The notes below the pieces were generated by a model. It searched no databases. It had not been told where the DNA came from and saw only the letters and a program-made list of their open reading frames with translations. Below are positions 1 to 6,239 of a stretch of DNA of 7,982 bases, one piece after another (within the stretch, counting starts at the first letter, position 1; the number at the start of each line of letters is the position of its first letter). The stretch comes from Mediterranea massiliensis. GTDB lineage: Bacteria > Bacteroidota > Bacteroidia > Bacteroidales > Bacteroidaceae. The translations under genes and the position numbers were made by a program. The stretch spans positions 1 through 7,982 of the forward strand of contig CATXSD010000117.1 in NCBI GenBank assembly GCA_958402075.1, read 5' to 3'.

Positions 1-771
1 GCCCAGTCGCATCATGTAGCCCACGTTGCGCACCGTCAGCCGCAGGCTCTTCTGGCTCAGCTTGATGCGCTCCAGGCGGATGATGTGCCGGCGTTGCAGC
101 AGGTAGACCAGTATCATCAGTGCCCCGATGATGTAGCCCAGGCTGGTGGCCAGTGCCGCGCCGAACATGCCCCACCGGAAGACATAGATGAACAGCCAGT
201 CGAGGAAGATGTTGATGAGCGCGGGAACGATGTTGCACACCATGGCATAGTTGGGCGAGCCGTCGAGCCGCACGAAGAACATGCCCGAGCTGAGCAGCGC
301 GCTGAACACCAGGAAGGGCACAAACCAGTACATGTATTCCGCGGCCAGCGGAAGCAGTCGTTCGCTGCTGCCCAGCAGGCGGGCCACCTGTTCCACGTTG
401 CACAGGATGGCCGCGGCATAAATGATGAGCAGCAGGGACGAGACGATGACGGCCTGCGTCACGTTGATGCGCGCCACCTTCGGCTTGCCGTGCGACAGGT
501 GGATGGAAGCCACGACCGACGCTCCGATGCCGAACATCAGTGCCACGCCCGTATTGAGGAGGAACAGAGGGGCGGTGATGTTGACCGCCGCCAGCGCATC
601 ACTGTCGATGCCCTTGCCCACAAAGATGCCGTCCGTAATGATGAAGATGGCCGAAAACACCATGCCCAGCACGGTGGGTATCAGCAGCTTCCTGAACAGG
701 GTGGGGATGTGCATGCTGCCGAAGTCGATGCTGTCTTTCAGCGGAGTGTGATTGTCGTTTTTCGTTGTCAT
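1..771 (-). CDS. MATE family efflux transporter, N-terminal part (partial)
   Basis: This is probably an inner-membrane MATE transporter, a family that exports drugs or other organic cations in exchange for Na+ or H+. The reading frame is open from ATG at 771 to the window edge, giving 257 residues; full family members have about 440-460, so roughly the C-terminal half lies outside. A short polar N-terminus (1-25) is followed by about six hydrophobic segments near residues 29-51, 58-91, 104-124, 144-168, 176-199 and 200-226, matching the first six-helix bundle. Family-like features are the early ITDGIFVGKGI stretch (44-54), with 'D-x-x-F/V-V-G' character, and RLDGSPNYA (168-176) after the fourth segment. 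It is transcribed divergently from fhs, with a -7-like box about 24 bases upstream of the start. Assignment to MATE is firm; substrate and subfamily (MepA-like or other) cannot be told from this half. Confidence 0.88.
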   Translation of the reverse strand, partial: MTTKNDNHTPLKDSIDFGSMHIPTLFRKLLIPTVLGMVFSAIFIITDGIFVGKGIDSDALAAVNITAPLFLLNTGVALMFGIGASVVASIHLSHGKPKVARINVTQAVIVSSLLLIIYAAAILCNVEQVARLLGSSERLLPLAAEYMYWFVPFLVFSALLSSGMFFVRLDGSPNYAMVCNIVPALINIFLDWLFIYVFRWGMFGAALATSLGYIIGALMILVYLLQRRHIIRLERIKLSQKSLRLTVRNVGYMMRLG

Positions 772-794
772 AGCTCTTTTCGTTTTTGCGGGTG

Positions 795-802
795 CAAAGG
801 TA
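795..802 (-). promoter_or_regulatory. Bacteroidetes-type -7 box for the MATE gene
   Basis: On the minus strand this reads TACCTTTG, an exact match to TAnnTTTG, the -7 element used by the primary sigma factor of Bacteroides. It lies 23 bases upstream of the ATG at 771, giving a short leader. The -33 element (TTTG, usually 19-21 bases upstream) is not present at the right distance. The nearest minus-strand TTTG is 26 bases away (829-832), so the promoter is plausible but incomplete. Confidence 0.5.
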
Positions 803-887
803 AGGTAAAGTTGGGACAGAGTGATGAACAAATGGTAATTTGTATGATTTTGTTTCGCACGTGTAAGGAAAGATGCTGACTTTTTCG

Positions 888-895
888 TACTTTTG
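888..895 (+). promoter_or_regulatory. Bacteroidetes-type -7 box for fhs
   Basis: TACTTTTG matches TAnnTTTG exactly. It lies 39 bases upstream of the ATG at 935, placing the transcript start near 900-903. This decides the fhs start: an in-frame TTG at 893 lies inside the box itself and cannot be used. A good TTTG -33 box is not seen at 19-21 bases; TAAG at 864-867 is the best weak candidate. The leader is A-rich and has no Shine-Dalgarno sequence, as is common in Bacteroidetes. Confidence 0.6.
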
Positions 896-934
896 CAACT
901 TCATTTTTTAAATCAAGAAAAAGACCGTTTATAT

Positions 935-2605
935 ATGAAGTCGGATATTGAAATAGCTCGCAGCATCGAGCTCAGGAAAATCAAGCAGGTGGCTGAGGGT
1001 GTCGGCATACCTCGCGAAGAAGTGGAAAACTACGGCCGCTACATTGCCAAGATTCCCATCCATCTCATTGACGAGGAGAAGGTGAAGCAGAGCAACCTGA
1101 TTCTGGTGACGGCCATCACGGCCACCAAGGCCGGTATCGGCAAGACCACTGCCTCTATCGGCCTGGCGTTGGGCCTGAACAAGATTGGCAAGAAGGCCAT
1201 CGTGGCCCTGCGCGAACCCTCCTTAGGTCCTTGCTTCGGCATGAAGGGCGGGGCGGCAGGCGGCGGCTATGCACAGGTGTTGCCCATGGAGAAGATCAAC
1301 CTGCACTTTACGGGCGACTTCCACGCCATCACCTCGGCCCACAACATGATATCGGCCCTGCTCGACAATTACCTTTACCAGCATCGGGCCAGCGGGTTCG
1401 GACTGAAGGAAATCCTTTGGAGGCGTGTACTCGACGTGAACGACCGCTCCCTGCGCAGCATTGTCACCGGCCTGGGGCCGAGCTCCAACGGTGTGACACA
1501 GGAGTCGGGCTTCGACATCACACCCGCTTCGGAAATTATGGCCATCCTCTGCCTGGCGCAGGACCAGGATGACCTGCGCCGCCGCATCGAGAACATCATC
1601 CTCGGTTTCCGCTTCGACGGCACACCCTTCACGGTGAAGGATCTGGGTGTAGCCGGTGCCATCACCGTCCTGCTGAAGGATGCCATCAATCCCAATCTGG
1701 TGCAGACCACGGAAGGCACGGCGGCCTTCGTACACGGTGGTCCCTTTGCCAACATCGCCCACGGATGCAACTCCATCCTTGCCACGAAGATGGCCATGAC
1801 ATTTGGCGACTACGTGGTGACGGAGGCGGGCTTCGGCGCCGACCTGGGCGCGGAGAAGTTCTACAACATCAAGTGCCGCAAGAGCGGCCTGCAACCCAAG
1901 CTGACCGTGATCGTGGCTACGGCCCAGGGACTGAAGATGCACGGCGGCGTGGACCTCGACCGCATCAAGGAACCGAACCTGGAGGGATTGAAACAGGGCT
2001 TCGGCAATCTGGACAAGCACGTGCGCAACCTGCGTTCCTTCGGACAGACTGTCCTGCTGGCCTTCAACCGCTTTGCCAGCGATACGGACGAGGAGGTGGA
2101 AGCCATCCGCCGCCATTGCGAGGAGGAGCTGGGCATCGGTTTCGCCATCAACAACGCCTTTGCCGAAGGAGGCGAAGGGGCGGTCGACCTGGCCCGCCTG
2201 GTGGTGGAAACTATCGAACAACGGCCTTCACAACCCTTGAAATATACGTATGAGGAGACGGACAGCGTGGAACGCAAGATCGAGAAAGTGGCCTGCAACC
2301 TCTATGGAGCCAGTGAGGTGACCTATAGCATGCACTCGCGCAAGATGCTGAAACTCATCGGACAGATGGGCATTGCCCACTATCCTGTGTGCATCGCCAA
2401 GACGCAATACTCCTTCTCGGCCGACCCGAAGGCTTATGGAGTGGCCGATCATTTTGAATTCCATATCAAGGATATCGTCATCAACCAGGGAGCCGAGATG
2501 ATTGTGGCCATTGCCGGCGACATTCTTCGTATGCCGGGCCTGCCCAAGGTGCCTCAGGCCGAGCATATCGACATTGTGGACGGGCTGATAGAAGGGTTGA
2601 GTTAA
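935..2605 (+). CDS. fhs: Formate-tetrahydrofolate ligase (10-formyl-THF synthetase)
   Basis: Cytoplasmic enzyme that joins formate to tetrahydrofolate using ATP, giving 10-formyl-THF for purine, formyl-Met and other one-carbon use. The product has 556 residues, the normal family length. Visible motifs are the P-loop AGIGKTT (66-72), the REPSLGPCFGMKGGAAGGGY region (93-112) with the Gly-rich family signature, HFTGDFHAIT (124-133), and the FDITPASEIMAILCLA block (193-208). The second family signature is recognisable but altered: VATAQGLKMHGG (327-338), where many homologues have VAT[IV]RALK. The ATG at 935 is preferred over the upstream in-frame TTG at 893 because the promoter box covers that TTG and because MKSDIEIARS is a typical family N-terminus. 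The gene is monocistronic: a divergent MATE gene lies upstream and a strong hairpin terminator follows. The formate could come from the PflB/PflA pair encoded further along. Confidence 0.96.
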   Translation: MKSDIEIARSIELRKIKQVAEGVGIPREEVENYGRYIAKIPIHLIDEEKVKQSNLILVTAITATKAGIGKTTASIGLALGLNKIGKKAIVALREPSLGPCFGMKGGAAGGGYAQVLPMEKINLHFTGDFHAITSAHNMISALLDNYLYQHRASGFGLKEILWRRVLDVNDRSLRSIVTGLGPSSNGVTQESGFDITPASEIMAILCLAQDQDDLRRRIENIILGFRFDGTPFTVKDLGVAGAITVLLKDAINPNLVQTTEGTAAFVHGGPFANIAHGCNSILATKMAMTFGDYVVTEAGFGADLGAEKFYNIKCRKSGLQPKLTVIVATAQGLKMHGGVDLDRIKEPNLEGLKQGFGNLDKHVRNLRSFGQTVLLAFNRFASDTDEEVEAIRRHCEEELGIGFAINNAFAEGGEGAVDLARLVVETIEQRPSQPLKYTYEETDSVERKIEKVACNLYGASEVTYSMHSRKMLKLIGQMGIAHYPVCIAKTQYSFSADPKAYGVADHFEFHIKDIVINQGAEMIVAIAGDILRMPGLPKVPQAEHIDIVDGLIEGLS

Positions 2606-2621
2606 AACATCCGGTATAAAA

Positions 2622-2692
2622 GAAGAAGCTGCACCAAAATGGGAAGCAAGTGTCTGAAGAAAACACTCTCCCCATTTTGGTGCAGCTTCTTT
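2622..2692. terminator. Long bidirectional hairpin terminator between fhs and the NigD-like gene
   Basis: Positions 2624-2643 and 2671-2690 form a perfect 20-bp inverted repeat. It extends by A-T (2623/2691) and a G-T wobble (2622/2692). Within the 27-base loop, AGTGT (2649-2653) and ACACT (2663-2667) form a second short stem with a 9-base loop, so the whole folds into one long two-stage hairpin. On the plus strand it is followed by a T-rich tract from 2691, and on the minus strand by the reverse complement of the A-rich run at 2613-2623. It starts 16 bases after the fhs stop and ends 14 bases from the stop of the convergent gene. It therefore probably ends transcripts from both sides by an intrinsic mechanism. 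Confidence 0.88.
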
Positions 2693-2706
2693 CTTTTTAT
2701 TTGTTC

Positions 2707-3465
2707 TTATCGGATCAAGTCCGATGACGGAGTATGGCCGGAGCGGCTGTTGGTGCTTTCCTCTGCACTCTTGAAGTCTATCTGGTAGAACTTTTCTCCT
2801 TCATAGATGGTATTGACCCGGATGTTCAAGCCCTTCTTCCCTTCCAGCAGAGGAGCGATGGCATCGAGCTTGTACGACACAATGGCAGAACTGGGTACCA
2901 GTGGAGAATCTTCGTTGGCGTTGTGGCGGAACTCCAGTGTGAGGTAGTCCGGATTGTCATTCCCCTCTGTCGAGGTTTCGTTGATGACGAGGCTGAGCAT
3001 GTGTTTCTTTTCCGTATTCTCGCTGCTCATGAACTGGCATTCGATGTTCAGATAGTCTTTCCGTGTGAGCCACATCTGCGTGATGTTGATGCGGTTGTCG
3101 CCGATGCTGTCTTCCTTCTCGGCCGGCATGTTATAGATGTCTTTGGTCAGAATGTCCTGTATCCAGCGGATTTTGGCATTATAGTCATAGCCGGGCATCT
3201 CTTCGGGCAGTTCGTCAAAGAACACGAAAGCCCGCTGGCCGTTCGTAGCCTTGTAGCCGCGCAGGCTGCTCATGTCGCCGGGGAAGAGTTTGCTGTTGTC
3301 GTCGAGCAGCACATAGAAGTCGCCTTCATCTTGGCTCAGGGTCTGTATGGTCCCTACGGTGAAGAGGGGAGTATCGTTATCGTCGTCCAGACACGACTGG
3401 AATGCGGGGACGATGGTAAACAGGAATATCCACATCAAAAGTGTGGCAGCATGAAATTTTTTCAT
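2707..3465 (-). CDS. NigD-like surface lipoprotein
   Basis: Predicted lipoprotein of 252 residues. Residues 1-24 form a signal peptide (MKK, then a hydrophobic core) ending in AFQSC, with Cys25 as the lipid attachment site; Gln at -2 and Phe at -3 are acceptable for Bacteroidetes. LDDDND follows directly, an acidic tract like the export signal that sends Bacteroidetes lipoproteins to the cell surface. The remainder fits the NigD-like architecture: a small beta-rich N-terminal domain (about 35-95, OB-fold in the family) and a C-terminal beta-sandwich (about 105-235), then a Ser/Asn/Thr-rich tail. A DSI tripeptide at 119-121 fits the Bacteroides O-glycosylation motif. The ATG at 3465 is preferred over an in-frame TTG at 3471. 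It is convergent with fhs and divergent from the ECF sigma gene. NigD was first named from a Prevotella bacteriocin locus, but the molecular function of the family is unknown; no bacteriocin genes are visible here. Confidence 0.82.
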   Translation of the reverse strand: MKKFHAATLLMWIFLFTIVPAFQSCLDDDNDTPLFTVGTIQTLSQDEGDFYVLLDDNSKLFPGDMSSLRGYKATNGQRAFVFFDELPEEMPGYDYNAKIRWIQDILTKDIYNMPAEKEDSIGDNRINITQMWLTRKDYLNIECQFMSSENTEKKHMLSLVINETSTEGNDNPDYLTLEFRHNANEDSPLVPSSAIVSYKLDAIAPLLEGKKGLNIRVNTIYEGEKFYQIDFKSAEESTNSRSGHTPSSDLIR

Positions 3466-3497
3466 AAGCAAAGTCTGTAAAAAGTTTAAATGTTACG

Positions 3498-3505
3498 TAA
3501 ATATA
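3498..3505 (-). promoter_or_regulatory. Possible -7 box for the NigD-like gene
   Basis: On the minus strand this reads TATATTTA, one mismatch from TAnnTTTG, 32 bases upstream of the ATG at 3465. No TTTG -33 box is found at the usual distance. A second one-mismatch candidate, TATCTTTT, lies on the same strand at 3544-3551. The choice is uncertain, and promoter recognition by the neighbouring ECF sigma factor cannot be excluded. Confidence 0.25.
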
Positions 3506-3520
3506 ACGTATCAGGGTTGG

Positions 3521-3586
3521 AAATACTGCATCCTTTTCTGTTAAAAAGATAAAAGTCCGTTTTTCTTCCTGTGCGATGCAGTATTT
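3521..3586. repeat. 12-bp inverted repeat in the divergent control region
   Basis: The left arm AAATACTGCATC (3521-3532) is the exact reverse complement of the right arm GATGCAGTATTT (3575-3586), with 42 bases between arms. The right arm overlaps the first five bases of the -7 box of the ECF sigma gene (3582-3589). The left arm lies upstream of the candidate promoter of the NigD-like gene. A hairpin in RNA is unlikely, because neither predicted transcript would include both arms. A pair of operator half-sites for a DNA-binding regulator, possibly with looping, is the likelier reading. Confidence 0.5.
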
Positions 3587-3589
3587 TTG
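3582..3589 (+). promoter_or_regulatory. Bacteroidetes-type -7 box for the ECF sigma gene
   Basis: TATTTTTG matches TAnnTTTG exactly and lies 39 bases upstream of the ATG at 3629, the same spacing as the fhs box. The -33 region at 3559-3564 is T-rich (GTTTTT) but not a clean TTTG. An upstream in-frame TTG (3587) lies within this box, so a start there is excluded. The box suggests the sigma gene is transcribed at least partly by the housekeeping sigma factor. Confidence 0.55.
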
Positions 3590-3628
3590 CGCGCGTTGCA
3601 TTTAATAGATAAACACGTGTTGGAAAGA

Positions 3629-4180
3629 ATGGAAGAACAACAGTTGGCCGAACAATGCAGGCTGGGCAACAATGCTGCCCAGCGGGAATTGTATGAGCGC
3701 TATGCGGGGCGGATGCTGGCTCTGTGCATGCGCTATACGGGCAACCGTGAGGAGGCCGAAGACCTGCTTCACGACGGCTTCCTAAAGCTGTTTTCTTCGT
3801 TCGACAAGTTTGCCTGGAGGGGCAATGGCTCGCTGAGGGCGTGGATGGAGCGGGTGATGGTGAATGTGGCGCTGGAACATTTGCGCCGTAACGACGTACT
3901 CAGTCAGTCGGCTGCGTTGGACGATATGCCGCTGGAAGCCTATGACGAGCCTGAGCCCGATGCGTGCGACACGATCCCCGTACAAGTTTTGATGCGTTTT
4001 ATCGGTGAGTTGCCGGCCGGCTATCGTACAGTATTCAACCTGTATGTGATGGAAGGCAAGTCGCACAAGGAAATTGCCGCCCTGCTGGGCATTAACGAGA
4101 AATCATCTGCCTCTCAGTTGGCAAGGGCCAAGGCTGCCTTGGCCGAGAAGGTAAAGGGATGGATGAAAACAAATGGATAA
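3629..4180 (+). CDS. ECF (extracytoplasmic function) RNA polymerase sigma factor
   Basis: Cytoplasmic sigma-70 family protein of 183 residues that would direct RNA polymerase to a small set of promoters. Region 2 covers about residues 18-90 (LYERYAGRMLALCMRYTGN, then EEAEDLLHDGFLKLF, the core-binding and -10 recognition helices). Region 4 covers about 118-175 (LPAGYRTVFNLYVMEGKSHKE, then IAALLGINEKSSASQLARAK, the helix-turn-helix for -35 recognition). Regions 1.1 and 3 are absent, as expected for the class. The acidic segment between domains (about 97-115) is a typical variable linker. The ATG at 3629 is chosen because longer TTG/GTG starts would fall in or next to the promoter. The gene for a tethered beta-barrel protein begins 20 bases after the stop, so the two are probably co-transcribed and the second may control the first. 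Its target promoters cannot be read from this window. Confidence 0.93.
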   Translation: MEEQQLAEQCRLGNNAAQRELYERYAGRMLALCMRYTGNREEAEDLLHDGFLKLFSSFDKFAWRGNGSLRAWMERVMVNVALEHLRRNDVLSQSAALDDMPLEAYDEPEPDACDTIPVQVLMRFIGELPAGYRTVFNLYVMEGKSHKEIAALLGINEKSSASQLARAKAALAEKVKGWMKTNG

Positions 4181-4200
4181 CTCTTTTATGGAATAAAGAT

Positions 4201-5493
4201 ATGAAGGACGAATTGTGGTTGAAAAAGATAAAGGACAGACTGGGCGATTGCCAGGAGCCTCTTCCCGCCGGGGGATGGGAACGTCTGGAGCGTGAGCTGG
4301 GACAGACCGGGCAGTCGGCCTTTTCCTCTCCCCGATCGAAACGGATCGTCATCATGAGACGATGGTCCGTAGCGGCTGCGGCAGCTTTGCTGGTAGCCGT
4401 TTCGGGTATCAGCTTCTGGTTGTTGCATAGTCCTGCGGGCGAAGAAATGCGGCGGGCCGAAGTTCCCGTTGTCCGTCCGTTCGACAGAATGCCGGAGCCT
4501 GCTGTCGAGGATGAGGCGTTGGCTCGTGTGGACGAACCCGTTTTGCAGGAAATGAAGCCGGCTGTCGTTGCTTCCAGGGAAAGGGGACATGTGGAGCAGG
4601 AAATGTTGGAAGAAGGTCTCTCTGTCGTTCAGGACGACGAACCGCAGAACATGTCTGTCGCCGGCAAGTCTGAGGAAAAGGAACGTGCGGCGGAAGCAGT
4701 TGTCCGTTCGGAAACCCTGCGTGAAGAGCAAGTTCCTGCAGCACAGAAAAAGAAGAAAACAAGCCTGGACGAACCGGTGGTGTTGCCTGAACCGGCCCGG
4801 AAGAAAAATAAGGGATGGGCTTTCGGCCTGTCAGTCGGGAACAACGGCCCGTCATTGGGAAATGGCGATGACCGGGATATGGTAATGGGTGATGTCGGAG
4901 GAGGCATGCAAGGAAGTAACATCAATCTGAGTGCTACGACCAATGGCGTGATTGTCATTCCCATCGAGCAGGAACTGACGTTCAAGGACGGAATGCCGTA
5001 CGTGCACCAGCGTGGAGACATTCCTGCATCGGCCGAACATCGTCAGCCTGTCAGTGTGGGTTTCTCGGTGAGAAAGGAGTTGGGCAAGGGATTCTCTGTG
5101 GAAACGGGACTGATGTACACGTACCTGTCTTCGGATGTCTATATGAGTGGCAGCCGGAACAAACAGGCACAGAAGTTGCATTATATAGGCATACAGTTGC
5201 GGGCTAACTGGAATTTTGTGGATACGCGCCGTTTCATCGTCTATCTGTCGGCCGGCGGTGCCGTGGAGAAATGTGTCTATGGCAAGTTGGGGCACGAGAA
5301 ACAGACGGTGAAGCCCGTACAGTGGTCGGTATTGGGAGCCGTGGGTGCACAATATAATTTGTCCCGCCGTTGGGGATTGTATGTGGAACCGGGCGTTTCC
5401 TATTACTTTGACGACGGTTCGCTCGTGCAGACCATCCGTAAGGAACGGCCCTGCAGCTTTACAATCCAGGCGGGACTGAGACTCAGTTATTGA
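4201..5493 (+). CDS. Single-pass membrane protein with C-terminal outer-membrane-type beta-barrel; candidate anti-sigma/sensor
   Basis: A 430-residue protein with an unusual plan. Residues 1-54 are a charged, probably cytoplasmic domain (MKDELWLKKIKDRLGD, with GGWERLEREL at 24-33). Residues 55-76 are a single transmembrane helix after a basic stretch (KR at 47-48, RR at 53-54), fitting inside-facing orientation. Residues 77-204 are a Pro/Glu/Val/Lys-rich low-complexity linker. Residues 205-430 contain about eight amphipathic beta strands, including WAFGLSVGNNG, VSVGFSVRKEL, FSVETGLMYTYLSS, LHYIGIQLRANWNF, RFIVYLSAGGAV and a final FTIQAGLRLSY ending in an aromatic residue, as in outer-membrane barrels. 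Proteins like this often follow ECF sigma genes in Bacteroides. An anti-sigma role for the N-terminus is inferred from context; no zinc-binding HxxxCxxC motif is present. An in-frame ATG at 4159 overlaps the sigma gene. The ATG at 4201 is preferred because it gives the usual 'MKDEWLKKI'-type N-terminus. Confidence 0.8.
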   Translation: MKDELWLKKIKDRLGDCQEPLPAGGWERLERELGQTGQSAFSSPRSKRIVIMRRWSVAAAAALLVAVSGISFWLLHSPAGEEMRRAEVPVVRPFDRMPEPAVEDEALARVDEPVLQEMKPAVVASRERGHVEQEMLEEGLSVVQDDEPQNMSVAGKSEEKERAAEAVVRSETLREEQVPAAQKKKKTSLDEPVVLPEPARKKNKGWAFGLSVGNNGPSLGNGDDRDMVMGDVGGGMQGSNINLSATTNGVIVIPIEQELTFKDGMPYVHQRGDIPASAEHRQPVSVGFSVRKELGKGFSVETGLMYTYLSSDVYMSGSRNKQAQKLHYIGIQLRANWNFVDTRRFIVYLSAGGAVEKCVYGKLGHEKQTVKPVQWSVLGAVGAQYNLSRRWGLYVEPGVSYYFDDGSLVQTIRKERPCSFTIQAGLRLSY

Positions 5494-5503
5494 GTGCAGT
5501 GCG

Positions 5504-6232
5504 TCAGTTGACCACTACCACCGGAAAATATTCGCGGAAGAGTGCTTCGGCGCGTTTCAGTTGTTCGGGGCTGTTCTCCCTGACATCTTTCAGCCGGTAG
5601 TCCCATCCCATGGCTTCGTATTTGTGTACGCCCAGCCGATGGTAGGGCAGTATCTCCACCCGTTGTATACTTTGATAGTTCCCGAGCGTTTCGCCCAGTC
5701 GGCGGATGTCTTCTTCCGCATCGCTGTAGCCGGGTACCAGCACGTAGCGTAGCCAGAAGGGGCGGTTGTGCTCCTCCAGCCAGGCGGCAGTGCGAAGGGT
5801 TTGTTCGTTGCTTCGTCCCGTGAGCCGACGGTGGCGTTCGGGATTGATTAGCTTGACGTCGAGCAGGACAAGGTCCGTCAGCCCCAGCAGTTCCTCTACA
5901 TGGCGGTTCCAGATGCCTCCGTTGCTGTCCAGGCAGATGTGTATGCCTTGTGCCTTCAGCTCGCGGAAGAGAGGTGTCAGGGCTTCGGCCTGCATGGTGG
6001 GTTCTCCGCCACTGAAGGTGATTCCTCCCCGTTTCCCGTAGAACGGCTTTTGGCTGACAGCCATTTCCAATATTTCTTCCGGCCTCGTCTCCTTGCTCTC
6101 CCCTTTCAGGTCGATGGTGTCAGGGTTGGCGCAATACAGGCATCGGAAGGGGCAACCTTGTAGAAAAACGACGAGCCGGAGTCCCGGCCCGTCAAAGGTT
6201 CCCATACTTTCGTAGGAATGAACTTTTATCAT
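5504..6232 (-). CDS. pflA: Pyruvate formate-lyase activating enzyme (radical SAM)
   Basis: Cytoplasmic radical S-adenosylmethionine enzyme that installs the glycyl radical on pyruvate formate-lyase under anaerobic conditions. The 242 residues match the usual family length of about 240-250. Cys27, Cys31 and Cys34 in GCPFRCLYCANPDT form the CxxxCxxC site for the 4Fe-4S cluster. FSGGEPTMQ (73-81) is the SAM-binding GGE motif. LDSNG (101-105), DVK (125-127) and LPYHRLGVHKYEAMG (195-209) are further PflA-type blocks. The ATG at 6232 (MIKVHSYESMGTFDGPG) is chosen over an in-frame upstream start that would extend 19 residues into the pflB end. Only 7 bases separate it from the pflB stop, so the two form an operon and are probably translationally coupled. 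Its stop lies 10 bases from the convergent beta-barrel gene. Confidence 0.96.
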   Translation of the reverse strand: MIKVHSYESMGTFDGPGLRLVVFLQGCPFRCLYCANPDTIDLKGESKETRPEEILEMAVSQKPFYGKRGGITFSGGEPTMQAEALTPLFRELKAQGIHICLDSNGGIWNRHVEELLGLTDLVLLDVKLINPERHRRLTGRSNEQTLRTAAWLEEHNRPFWLRYVLVPGYSDAEEDIRRLGETLGNYQSIQRVEILPYHRLGVHKYEAMGWDYRLKDVRENSPEQLKRAEALFREYFPVVVVN

Positions 6233-6239
6233 AAACTGA

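Noticed and set aside
858..863. CACGTG in the MATE/fhs spacer as a shared operator with the sigma-gene leader
   Set aside because: The six-base core also occurs inside fhs near 2018. About two copies are expected by chance in 8 kb, so the sharing carries little weight.
85..879. Open frame of 264 codons on the plus strand opposite the MATE gene
   Set aside because: The minus-strand frame encodes a recognisable MATE transporter with membrane helices. The plus-strand product is a His/Glu/Asp-rich shadow and runs through the promoter region.
893..934. TTG start 14 codons upstream for fhs
   Set aside because: The TTG is part of the -7 promoter box at 888-895, so it would not be in the transcript. 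The ATG at 935 gives the family's normal length and N-terminus.
1223..2221. Long open frame (332 codons) on the minus strand inside fhs
   Set aside because: It lies fully antisense to a clearly recognised, full-length fhs gene. Its composition (His-, Gln- and Val-rich) is that of a shadow frame in GC-rich DNA, with no recognisable domain.
2734..3480. Open frame of 248 codons on the plus strand opposite the NigD-like gene
   Set aside because: The minus-strand product has a signal peptide, lipobox and family-like architecture. The plus-strand frame begins just after the terminator with no promoter and has no recognisable features.
5475..5487. ACTGAG-A-CTCAGT palindrome near the end of the barrel gene as a terminator
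   Set aside because: A one-base centre cannot form a good RNA loop, no T-tract follows, and it lies within the coding region.
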